The notes under the pieces: generated by a model
The model's database searches: none
What the model was told of the DNA's origin: nothing
The model's input: only the letters and a program-made list of their open reading frames with translations
Shown: positions 44,661 to 57,600 of the stretch, piece after piece
Position numbering within the stretch: position 1 is the stretch's first letter
Layout: each line of letters starts with the position of its first letter
NCBI GenBank assembly: GCA_918807975.1
Contig: OU964921.1
Location: forward strand, 27,058,498-27,122,497
Source of the DNA: Aplidium turbinatum
Lineage: Eukaryota > Chordata > Ascidiacea > Aplousobranchia > Polyclinidae
Direction of reading: 5' to 3'
DNA: 64,000 bases
Translations under genes and position numbers: made by a program

Positions 44661-45587
44661 ATAAACAATCTAAATTAACTTTGCGGTAAAAAAGTTTAAT
44701 ACTTCTATTGCGAGTCAAAATAGGCAGACGTTTTTAGGAACACAATAATAGGCCACTATAGTGATTTAAGCTTTAAGCATACAATACCCATATTCCTGCA
44801 GGCTATGTTCGATGAAGCAAAAGCAGAAATAATCAAAGCCATTTGTTGCATGGTGATGCTTTTAGTAGTCGAATTTATATTAATATAATCCGCATATAAC
44901 ATCTTTTTGCCTCTGTTGAAGTAACTGTACAGTAGTAGACGATTGTGTAGTTGAGTGGAGGTGATTCATGTAGGTGCATTCATTCTCGGACTAATAGCAC
45001 AAGTCATGTGTTTTTTGTTTCGGGAAATTTGCATCAAAAGAATGATCATTGTGTGCTTCATTTAATGTCTTCGTTTGCAATGCCTGATGAAAATTCATTG
45101 AAATATTGGGTAATTCATGGTTGCCAGCTCTTGTGGTTTGAAATGTTCGCTATAAGATCGGATAGTTTGCTCATCTCTCGGCTGAGCAGGTGAGAACGCC
45201 TCAGATAGTTTTCTGTTTGCGAGAGTTATTGAATGGAATAAGTTGCAAACAATGACACTTTGACGAGAGGAAACCTCGTATCCTCAATTTTGGTGGCAGA
45301 ACTGGCATCATTACTTAACGGTGTCAAACTGAATAAGTAAATTGTCAAAGTTGTTTTCTCAGTTTGATAATAAACAATCCAACAATTAAACCGATCAAAA
45401 ACCCACTTTTATTTACTTATATTTGTTCATTGCTTAGCAGCGCATAGCAATTGTTTGTGTAAGGATTTTAATTGTATCATTTTTGTGGCATTCAACATCA
45501 TATTTTCATATGCAACAGCGTAGTTAATCTTTTAGTTTTGGAAATTATATTAAGTATTGCAATATTGTAAGAAAACAAGACGTCACA
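44661..45587. promoter_or_regulatory. upstream region of the MRL gene
   Basis: The stretch must hold the 5' UTR, possibly a further 5' exon, and the promoter of the next gene. I cannot place a TATA box or start site with any support; no other gene is seen. Confidence 0.25.
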
Positions 45588-45653
45588 ATGAATCAAGGGA
45601 ATATTGATGACATGTTCTCCCAGATGCTTGGGGAACTGGATGACCTAACTCAG
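45588..45653 (+). CDS. MRL gene exon 1: talin-binding helix
   Basis: It encodes residues 1-22, ending NIDDMFSQMLGELDDLTQ. This matches the RIAM N-terminus (EDIDQMFSTLLGEMDLLTQ), the amphipathic helix known to bind talin. The ATG at 45588 begins the match; GTAATG follows. Confidence 0.9.
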
Positions 45654-48600
45654 GTAATGTTTAATGTCCTCTTGTACATTCACAATGCATTGAGTGTTGT
45701 TGAGAATATAATTTTTATCGTTGTTGAACATTTCTCGCAAATTCTGTATCTTGTTCCTTAAGTAGACTGTTTTGCAGTCATTTTTTTATATTTCTTGTGA
45801 GTTTCCGCCTCTCTAGACACCCAGGAGTTATGGGGTGGGGTTAGGAAAATAGAGCGAACCTGATAGAGCAACGTGATAACATGATAGAGCAAACAAAGCG
45901 AGCTAACCGATTTGCAATATTAATGAAAAATTACATGCTTGTTTTCTTGGTTTGGAAGGAGAGGCACATTGGTTTGGTTGGTTTTGAATTTTTATCCTTG
46001 AACTGACAAAGCCTTGGCTGGTTATTCCTGGTAGTTTCGCATACTTGTAGAGGCTCTTGGCACAGGGCCGGTTACCGAGATTGGCAGAGTGAAGTTTTCC
46101 GATTGTTGAAGTGTTGTTGCCGGGAAATTATTCCATTTACTAGGTGCTGCTGAATGGAGAGCAGTCTTGAAATGCGTTGCTCAAGCGCACACCCCGAAAG
46201 TCGAACTAGCGCCGCGTGATCTTGAGCCGGGCGCTTAACCACTGAGCTAACATTACTGAGTGCCCCCAGGATACGTTGCTGAAAACAAGGTGAAACTTCT
46301 TAAACTTTTCTTAAATGAAAGCCCCCTAGAGCTAGTACCCTTGCCAAAGTAGCCTAGTTGCTTCTTTGGGCCTCAAAATTTTCACTGCCTATTTGCAACT
46401 ATTAATTTTGCTTTTGTTGAAACTCTGGTACCTCCCAGCATTTTTTATAGATCCGCTACTATGTGCAGGGTTTTCACCACTCCGCTGCGCAACCGACACT
46501 GTGTGTATTGTGAAACTCATCACTGGTTAACACGATTTTTCTGGTATAAACTTTGACAACTGTTGTGGGTTAATTGTAGGCTAGAGAGCTGAATCGGAAT
46601 TGAGCTCACGTTTCTGCTATCACATCAAATTTTGGAGATATGAGTACAAGAAATGTCGTTTTTGCCGACAACGCCATATTTGCCGTATTGCTTATTTCTG
46701 TGGCCTACAAACTGCAGTATAGCTATTAATTTGTGTCAAGGGGGCAAAAATAACTGGAATATGTTCACGGACGACAACGCTGCCGTCAATTGTTAAAAAG
46801 TTATATTTAAGCACCCTCTTTACCAATGTTCTGCATAAAATTACAAAAGTGAATCACAACTGCAGCCAGAAAACTTATTTAAGCTATTTTTGCCTCCCTG
46901 GCACAAACCTTTGCCTATGGTACTACATGTATAGGACATAGGTGGTAATACTGGTAAATACCACTTCAATTATGTAACTTTTGCAAAAAATAACAAATTT
47001 TTGTTGTCATGATGAACCTGACGTGGTAGAAGAAATCCGAGCCAAAATTTAGATACAGTATTTAACACTTGGAATTTATGGTAAATCAGTATTAAAATCC
47101 AAACAATTCAAAAAACAAAACAAATTTTGACATCCCTTGGATGGTTTTAAATTAAAGCATCTAAATAATTTTTTAATTATACTCAAAGACGAAAAGTTAA
47201 ATCTTGGGAAAATTTCTTTCGTGTTACCCTTATATTTTTAAAATAGTGTTTTCCTTTTGCGAGCAAAAAATATTAGCCTATCCCATAGCACACACGGTTG
47301 TAGCCCCACCTACAACTAAGAACACAGCAGTAGGTACTGTAACTTATAATTATTACAAAACTTTCGCTTAGTAACTAATAATCGCCGTTTTTGCAAGTTT
47401 GACGCCTTTGTGTCATTTCAGCAATTAGACGCGGTACCTGAGACATCTCTTCCACCTCCTCCACCCAAGCAACATCTCTACCCACATGAACAACATGAAG
47501 GCCCCAACTCAGGTTGGCCTAACTATCTTATCGTGATGTTTATGTAAAAACCTAAAAGTATTTACCGTTGCGTTTTTTAGTCCTACCTGGCCAGCATATA
47601 GCATTTATGTCAAATTTGTAGGGTGAATTAAAAATCACCAAAAAAGTCTAATACATTGACAGTTTTGATTTCCGCTCGTGGTGAAAGTATGTTTTCTCCG
47701 TAATCAAAAGTGAAGTTCCTCGACACTCCAATATTGTCGACCGAGATTCACTGAGAGCTGTAATGTGGGCTACCAGGTTACTGTCGTTCGTCGTCGTTCG
47801 TATGAAGCAGAAAGTTTGTGATCAGCCGAATGGAAGGACTTGGAGCCAACTTTTCGTCAGATCGTCAATTGTGCGGAGGCCTGTTATTCCATTGGGAGGG
47901 GAATAGATGGGACACCCAACTGTGATGGGACATGGGACACCCAACTGGGGAATAGATGGGACACCCAGGCTAATGACGACAATCAGAAGCAGAAACTGCA
48001 AAAATTGCAGGTCACAGACAAAGAAGTCTGATAAGCGTGACGCCTCCCCTGAGCATGTGCCCTTGTTAGGGCAGGTATATTCTAACACCGTAAGGGAAGG
48101 CATCACGCTGCTACAGCTAAATGTAGAAGGTCTAACATCAGCCAAAATTTCGGTCATTGAACATCTGATCAACACAACTGTGATATAATAACATGGACCT
48201 TGATTTTTGTTGATATCGCATTCAGTAAATTCAAGTTTTGTTTCTATTTGTTTTGTCCGAAGTTTACCTTTCAGGAAAATATAAAAAATAGTTTTTTGGA
48301 GATAAGTTTTGGTAAATTTACGATGGCTTAACTATAACCAGTTTCATACAAACTGTTTACATTTATGTCACTCACGCTTTTGCACATGCGTATAGTCATG
48401 CGCACAAAGCGAAATAACCACTTCATCGTGTTTTACAATGATGTCAAGATCTGAAAAACTGCTTGAGACTCTTTTTTAACATTTTTAACGTGTTTTAGTA
48501 CAGTAGTAAATAATATCTGCACTTCAAATGCCATTAACAAAAATTGACATCCATAGAATACAAAGGCAATTTTAAGCGAAAAGTAATTTTCATGGTAGGT

Positions 48601-51600
48601 GGGGGGCAGGCCCGTAACTAGCTTGGAGCAGCAAGGGGGGCAAAAAGTATTCTAGAGGGGGCCCAACTTCCGTATCATGTACGAAAACGACGTTTGTACA
48701 CAATGTGGGTATATTTACGCAAGAACATTAATCGTAGGCCTAATACAACGTTTACATTAGACTAGTTTATCATAGAAACAGTCAGTGGCGTAGCCAGGAA
48801 TTTTGAAAGGGGGTGGGGGTTGACGGCCGACGGGCAAAGACCGACGGCACCCAGCAGCGGGGGGTCTGGGGGGCCTCCCCCAGAAAATTTTGAAAAATTA
48901 CTTTGAATTTGGTGCATTCTGAAAGCATTTTCAACAAACATGTGGATATAAATATTCCTGTAAAATGGTGCTGTCCGGTGGCATAGCAAAAGGATAAGAT
49001 CATGTTTTCTTCGGCATTTTTCGGTAATAAAGCTAAGTCTCTATGTTTTCTTGTTGCTAATTCCTGGCTGAGATATTTGAATGTTTGGTATTGGCAAAAC
49101 TCGCTCTTTTAATGCAGTTTCGTTTAAAATTAGGCAAACTTTGTTTTAGAGACAACATTCTACCACACTCTTAAACACACAATGTTTACAATTAAATAAC
49201 ACAAGAAAATTGAGTATAAAACTGAAAAGTCAGCGAACAGAGCTAATTAACATAATTTTTTCCAGGGGGTGCCAACATTATTGCAGGGGGGGCCCCCCCT
49301 GCGCCCCCCCTAGTTACGGGCCTGGTGGGGGGTTTTAAACAAACATTTCAATTTTTTTACCACGGTCTTAGAATATACTGTTGTATCTTAAAATTAAGAC
49401 TAAATTTGAACCTGAAAAAAGCCGATTAACCCCCTTCCACTCTCTACTATGAGAACTTGACATTCTACCAATAGACAATTTGCATATTGATTTGCAAGAC
49501 CTGATGCTCTCATCTGGATCTAGTTGCGAGTAAACATTCGCACCAATAGGAAACTTTAAACACAAGATAACTAGGTCTAGTAATCGGAAACCTTGGCCAC
49601 AGTATCAACCACAAGTTGGACTAACCACCGGTAGTTCTCATGACTTAACATGTCAAGGAACTTTGCGTATTTGCTTTAATTTATGTTATAAACTCCATAG
49701 ATTGCATGAAATTCGATAAGACTTTGCAAAGAGTGTGCAGTGCAACAAAGTCAGTTTTTGAAGCTCTTGTATAGACTAGCCAGGGACCCCACTGGCTTTA
49801 GCAAAATACAATTTTTTTTTGAAGATTACCAAGCAAGTTACTTGAAGCGGTCAACTGACTCATATACATGAGTTTAAATTTCCTGGTCAATGCAATCGCT
49901 TTTACTAAAATTTATATCCACCAATAAAAATACATTATTAGTTACATTTAAATGTCGTTTTTTTAAACTGATAATTTACCATACATACTCCATTTACAAT
50001 TCGTGCTTACGCTCATCTGTTCACACTACAACTTTCCAAGAGTCAGAGATGAGACGGACAAACGTTTCAGCAAGCGTTTTTTGATATTTAACAATAAATT
50101 TTACCTGAATGTTCTTCATGGAAATTTCATGCTAATTTATTGAGTTGCAACGCCATTAGAATCTATCATTCGTACACCGCCTGTGGGCCACCGCACGTTT
50201 GAGTTCGCTTCGATTGATAAGTCGGAGGTGAAATCTTAGCTGTATATATCATGCTATAAATTTCGGAAATTTAATTTCCTAACAATAACTCGTTTAATTA
50301 CCAAAAATGGTAGAAGCTTGCATCTCTTTCAGAAGACTTACTAAAACAACTTTTTGAAAGACGACCAGTCCAAATTTTTTGCTCTTTATAGAAGGATATT
50401 TGTATTGCTGACGACGAAAAAAAACGCTTCACCGTAAAGAATCTGCAAGTTTCACAATAGACTGATATTTGTGATCTCACTCAAAAATATATTTTCAAAT
50501 TGGCTCAAGCCCTTGCCTATCATTTTCCCTTTTTCACAAATCTTACAATTTGGCGTTTATTTTTCTCGTGATTGTTTTAGTCCTTGAAGCCAAGGGTTTA
50601 TGCTTTTACCACCCCAGAAGATTGTCGTTGGCTTCTAGAGTGACACCGAAAAGATAAATTTTCTGTAATCATATAAGAGACGAAGATCTTTTATTCCATT
50701 TTGGATACAGAAAGTGTTACATTTGTTTGTGATGTGGTTTGCAGTTTACACTTTAGCACCAAACCTGCTAGAAGAGGGTAATGCCACTGAACTCATTGCT
50801 GCGTGGTTGAACAGAAAATCTATGTCAATGTAAAAATGAGCTAATTGGAAACAGACTTATTACATTGAAAACCGCTGATTGAGTGAAAATTACACTGCGT
50901 TTGTTTCTTATCTGTTATTCAAAATCATTTCATTGGATTACCTTGAAGCCTACTATATGCCAAGGCTTGTACCATTAGACTTCATTTCTAGTCATAAGCT
51001 AGGCCTATAGTAGGTAATGGTAGGCTACATTTAGGTTTATTTGTAAGCCATAAATCATTCTACTGGATCTATAATTTTATTAAATAAATTTAGAAAATAT
51101 ACCAGTAGGATATATACCCAGCTTATGTTTTAAATGTATTTTGCTTTAGCCAATATTAATATTTACCACCCAAATTTTTTTCTGCTCTAATGAAACTTTC
51201 AGTCCAGCTAATTCATTGTAATGTAGTAAGGTTAATAACCTGGGAAGCAGCATTATTTCTTTGTTGTGATTGAACTGTACTTAATGTATTTAAGTATTTG
51301 CTGATGCAGAAATAGCTTATTTAAAAAGTGCTTTGGAGTTTTGTTATTTGTATATTTTGATTCGTTTTTTTCCTCATTGTTCACATTCATTTCTCACTGA
51401 TGCTTTGGAAAGCGTTCCAACAAGAAATAAAATACTCTTTTCATATAAATAAGTTTAATCAATCAACATAGTTTTCTTATAATACTCGAAGTTAGTATAT
51501 TTCCATTTAAATACACGGTGCATGGAGTAACTAATTTACCTTGGCAGTGAAACTTTAATCACAATTACTTGCTTTTGAATTAATTACATTACAATTACAC

Positions 51601-54600
51601 CATTAAAAATTTTAATTAGGCCTACAGTAAAATCACAATTAAATTGTTCTGAAATTTTCAAATTACAGTTCCTTGAAAATGTATTGGGCTACACGTTCCA
51701 ATTACAAATATTAATTGTTTCAACGTTTATATTCATCATCGATGTTTATATTCATCGATGATTTTTTTACAGTTTGATTTTATCAAAAACAAGTAGAATT
51801 GCATTTGATAAAGATTAGGTTGCAGTGTAAAAGTCCCTTTGAACCCCAACCAGCGGCTCAACACAAGTAAGCTGATATCATGCGTGCAACTTACTAAAGG
51901 TAATTGTAATTTGGACCAATAATTTTTGAAATTATAATTACACAACAAAAAAGTCTCAATTACCTGTACAATTATAATTAAAATTACATGAAAATGTGTA
52001 ATTAGTTGCATTCAACTTCAATTACAATTGTAATTGATCCAACTCTGACATACAGTATTTAAAATTTTACTGAAACTTATTAGGCATCAGCATACCAAAA
52101 TTTAAACTAAAAATTGTTTGCTAGGCTATCGACGATTATATTTGAATGGCTGTATAGGGAAAATTTGGGAAAATTTTGTTCGTACCCTCAATGCATTTTA
52201 GTGTAGTTTTTCAGTTCTGGTTCAACTCACCGGAAGACTGTAGAAGAAGAAGGCTCTCACCATGTTGTTGTCACATTTCCTTCCGATTGATTTAGCATCT
52301 AAAATTATTTGCGAAAGTGGTTAAGTCAATCAGAAAGACAATAACCAAAATTCCCAAGTAAACACAAAGATTTCATTGAAAAACAATCAGAAAATAAACT
52401 AGGGAAATGCGTCAGGTACTATAAACTGTGGCGACAGTTTTGAAACAACGGAACACATATGTGAAGGCAGATAGTTAAGCCATTTTGCGTTAGCTGTCAC
52501 GCACACACAAAGGTTGTTGTTTCAGGAAATGCTGGTAAGCTCACGGCAGCGGCTATTATAATCTGTGATGTGATCGATGATATATGAAGTTTCTTCCTTC
52601 TGAATGTTTCACCCCTCTGTAGGCCTACTAATTTAAAATGATCCAGCTGAACAGTTTTTGCCAAAATATACTAACAAAATTGTTTTGATTTAATTTATAC
52701 ATAAACGTGTTCGTAGCATTTTGTTTATTTTTGCTTTCGTTGCGCTTTATTCCATATCTTTGCAATAAACAGACTTTGATGAGGAGGACGTCAACCTGAC
52801 AGCTATGCTCGACGATCTGTGCTCCTTTGAAGGCAATATTAGCACACCATCATCAGGTGATTTTGACTACTGACAAGTAATAACTTTTTTCTGTTGAAGT
52901 GAATTGACATCTAAGCAATATATCTTGCATTGCGTGGTAGGCTATAAAATTTTTACAGTCACACCATTGGTTCACGTAGGCCAAGTCGTAGGAGATATCA
53001 CTTTTAAGTTAAGTTTACAATCAACAGTTTAAAGAGGTGCACCGTTTACATATATACAGTAAATAAAATCCGCTTTGTTTGCTGATTTGTGTAATGCGTT
53101 TATTTCAATAAACTTTACAATAAGTTGTACAATTACTCAACATTGGAGATTTCATGAAGGCTACCGGTAGCCTACTGTATTTTGAATGGTGCAGTTGCAT
53201 ATCAATTCCTATAGCAAGCATCTTTGAACAACTTATCATTATCCTTGATCATGAAAGCCAAAACAGAAATTGAGAGACGCCAACTTTAACCTTGAAACTG
53301 ATTACAGATATTCTCTAGAACTGCCAAGGTGTCCAACTCGATATTTTTTAAATTTTGATGTACTATTTGTTGGTACAGTTAATGCAATTGCTACTAACTT
53401 AGTGATTCTGATATGTCTGGAGCATGTTTGGTAGTTGTCAATGTGAATATCATTGTGGCATATATAATTTTATATTTAATACTTGCGTTTCACGCAGGTA
53501 ATGGGTACAATGTCGATGAAAGCCACGGAAGACATGATGTCACGCCGCAATATTACAACGATAACGTCCACCAGGTTGGGGGATTATACCTATATTTTCT
53601 TTGTCGTCATAAAAAAACGAAACATGTTTATGACAGCCTGTAAAATTTTGTTTGGATTTAAGTAAGGCGAAAAAGCAGTTTTGAAGACTGCACACCCGAC
53701 CCCGATCTATGGAGCTATACTTCTTACAATGAGTGGGTTTAGGCTTCACAGTATAGCCTTTAATACAGCACGAAAGCAAATAGCTCACTTAAGCTTATAC
53801 AAAGCCGAATGATTTGAAAACAACATCCTTTTCGTTTTGCCAATAACAAGGCAGATAGCAGAAGTAGGCTACCTGTGCACAAGCAGGAGGTTGACGTTGA
53901 AGGCTCTAAACTGCAGTGGTTTTCAAACTTTTTTGAACTACGACAGAACAAAATATTTCGGAATCCACCGCGGCACATTAACTTACTAGGCCTACTTCAT
54001 GTTTTGTCTAAATATTGCTTTCACTTAGTCTAATACTTGATTGAAGCTGCTACCTCAAACAAATTATTCATGATTAAATTACGGTACTTAAAGTTATCTT
54101 TATTTTAATCAACGTTCAACGTATTCCAGTAAAATCATTTAGTTTTACTGCAATGTGAAAGATAATGACAATGTGAGACTCTCATGCTGCCAATTTCAAG
54201 CTGATAGCATGCACCAGTAATACGAAAATTTTTGCTACGTAGTTGGTGGGTAGCTTATTGAGAGCAGTGGCGCCTTAAAACACAGAAAAGTAACATTTAC
54301 TAAGTGTGTATGTGCAAGGTCGTCTTATTGTGGACCTAAAGATTATTGTGTCTTGATAAAATTGCCAGTGCCACGGCCACTGCACACAGTTTGGGAACTC
54401 CTGCTCCAAAGAGTATCAGGAGGCGACTAGCGTTTAATGAGTCAATATGCGGATACGGCCATGTTTCAGTTTTAGTTTGGGTGAACAACTGAACATTCAC
54501 TAAAGTTATTTTCTCAAACTAACCTCAGCTTTAGAAGAAAGCGAAAGATTAGTGTTAGACCGGCCGAAATCGCTTGAATAAGGTTACTGGACAAGCATTG

Positions 54601-57600
54601 TCGTAGGCCTGCTTCAATGTTTGTGATTTCATGCAAATTATTGACAAATTGGTATGAGAATTATAGTTTGTTGCTGTATTTCAGTTATTTAAGTATCCAA
54701 TGGCCTGGATTTATGGATATAGCTCAGTGTATATATAAACGCAACGTCAAATCTTCCACTTTTGACAAAAGTAACAATTTGGTGTTATCATATCTCAAAA
54801 ACCTGACTTGATAAAATAAATCTGAGGTTAGAGTCGGATTCGGCACCCCAAAATTACTCTAAATCACTTTTCGAAGTTCATACCGGTACCGGAAAAATCG
54901 TGTAGACCAGTGTTATTTTTGAAAACTCTGTAGCTTGAGTAGCCTACGTGTTACCTTGGTCATCGCCAAAGGTGTAGTTATCCCATTCTACTGTAGATCA
55001 CAATCAAGACCTGTTCACGTTTCAATTACAATGCAATTGGACAACACGTTAACGGGCCGTATTCCTGGCCTAAATTACTCCATAAACGATTGATGTACCT
55101 TTCATAATTAACACTTGAGCTTTTGATGTGTTTCAGGCTCCGCCACCAGATGAAGCTAAACTAGGGTACCCTACCCGTCGGTATGTAGAAGAAGAAAATG
55201 AGGGTTACTCACTTGATGAGCTCTCAAAAGACATCGATCTTGAAGCTAATCCTCCAAAAGAATTCACTGAAGAAGAGTTGGCACTTCTCTCTCCAGTATG
55301 TCTGGTTACACGCCGTCAAACACCACGGTGTTGTCAGTGTATGGTTGTTTTATGCGGTTCTTTTGTTTGGCTTTAGGCTGCTGTTTGATTGTTGTCTGTT
55401 GAGTTTATGTGTTGTGCGGCGTTATTACTGTAAGATTTTGTCGAATCAGTTTAATTAAAACAACTGATTTCAAAACCATTCATCACAGCACGTGACTACA
55501 CAACTGTCTTTCGAAAGCTGGTGCAAACCGCTACTTCTACAGCGAATTGCAGTATCTGGTTAAAACACATCGTTAATATTTACATTGTGAAGTATACAAG
55601 CATTAGGTTCACAAAGAAGCTTTCTCAGTCCGAGGATAATAATTTCCACAATGAACCAAATTACTGTATGTTTGGTTAGATCTTGATTAGGTTTCCTGAT
55701 CTAATAATTTCTTCACTTTGCTCTGTTCTTAGTTCCATACATTTTGTATTATAAGTCAAGCCATCCGGTTGAACAAAGCATTTTAACGAATGTGAACGAT
55801 TTAATAATGCATTATTTTGGTCGATACGAGCCAATGAAAATTCATCGACATTCTAAAATTTGTGGAAATTAAATTAATCACAACTGACATTGTTTAACTG
55901 AAGTACAGTTACTTTAGTTGCTTTTTCACTGCAATTTATTTTGACAAATGGTGAACTGCACAAATTATTGTTTCGTGTTTATCTAAGTTTTTTAACTTCA
56001 CGGGTTGATCGCGGTTACCTGTACGTTTAGGAGGAGAGAGAAGAGAAGATAAGATCGGAAAAAATGAGAGTAGCTCTTGAGAAGATGAAAGAAGCACGAA
56101 TACAAAAGGTTGGCGTTTTTCAAAAAATCTTCAACAAATGTGTATGTGGAGTTGTAGACATAGTAGTCGTCGATGTTTAGTTGAGGATTGTATACATTTT
56201 TGATTCATATGATTTGTTACGCCAAATTTATGTTGACAGCTCGTCGTGAAAGTATTCAACAAAGATGATAGCTCCAAGACAATGATGATAGACGAGAGGA
56301 TGACGACGAGAATCATCATGAAGCAGCTCATTGAAAAGAACCACTATGATTACTCTCCAAGTTGGACGCTCATTGAGGAAATGCCTAGTCTGCATTTAGG
56401 TTAGTCACTGTGGCTGATGCGTTTTGTCAAACGCACGAGATGCTTACGGTTGGACTATTTTTGTTTTTGGCAATGCACATTTGCATAGCAAATCATATAT
56501 GAAAGTAAATATTAAAGTTATGCTAGGGTTACCATATGTAATTAGGCACAATTCCTACAAATTTGTGTCAGTCGCGTTGACGAATGTTTGAGTACCAAAC
56601 TCGTTTATTATGTTTAAATTTAGAATACTTCCAAGGCACATTGCGGCCATTGCTTTTTGTGAAAGGAAGAAAAATAAGAAACAATTGTATTCGCCGAACA
56701 ATTTGAAAAATGGGCTGTCGCCTAATGACGACAAAAGGCTTTTATCGTGAAAAGATATTCCATGAGAATTTCTTTGCCACCATGAAGAATCTATATTGGG
56801 ATAATGTTTGCCTGCATTTTACCGTACACGAGCGATTCTATTGTAACATTAAAATATTTCGATACTTCAAAATTCTGCAAGTTTGTTCGAAGAAATCATT
56901 CAATGCTGCATTTAGCAGCTATACTTACAATGATTTTACTCTACTGCGTAAGTTATAGGCTGTACAGTGTACAGGCCATTGAGTGATTTTTTTATTGCAT
57001 GACTTTAAAAATTCCTCATTTGTACGTTTGTTTGCTTGTGCAATGTTGCAAAAGTTATCACCGCTCCAGAATTACGTATTTTTAGTAGTTTTCGGGTATT
57101 TTTGAAACTTTGTTTATCTAGTAGAATGTTTGTTAACCCACAAAAATCTCTTAACACCAGGGTTGCCTGCGAGACCTTTTATTTCTTTTTAGCTGAAAAT
57201 AAGTTTTGAATGTGATCCAAAATCTAGGCAATTACTTCACAAATGAGACAAAAAGCACCAAAATCCAGAAATATTTTAAGCATACCTGTAGTCCACATAA
57301 AGGACATAGTTGCGTATTTCTGGCTCGGAGTCTTTAAATTCCACTTTCTGCAGAGCGTGTTTTTGAGGAACATGAAAAACCATGCGAGATTATGCGTCAC
57401 TGGACGAGAGATGGCACAAACCAACTTCGGTTCATCGAGCGCAAGGACAAGTATGCCTTGTTTAAAAACCCTCAGGTTGGTTGTACCGGCTTGTTAAACA
57501 TTTTACAAATAGCCTAATCTAAACACAGTCGTTTACAGCATCAGCAATTGAGCATGTCTGCATCTACATGTTTAGCTACAGATTGCCATGTGCGGAAGAT

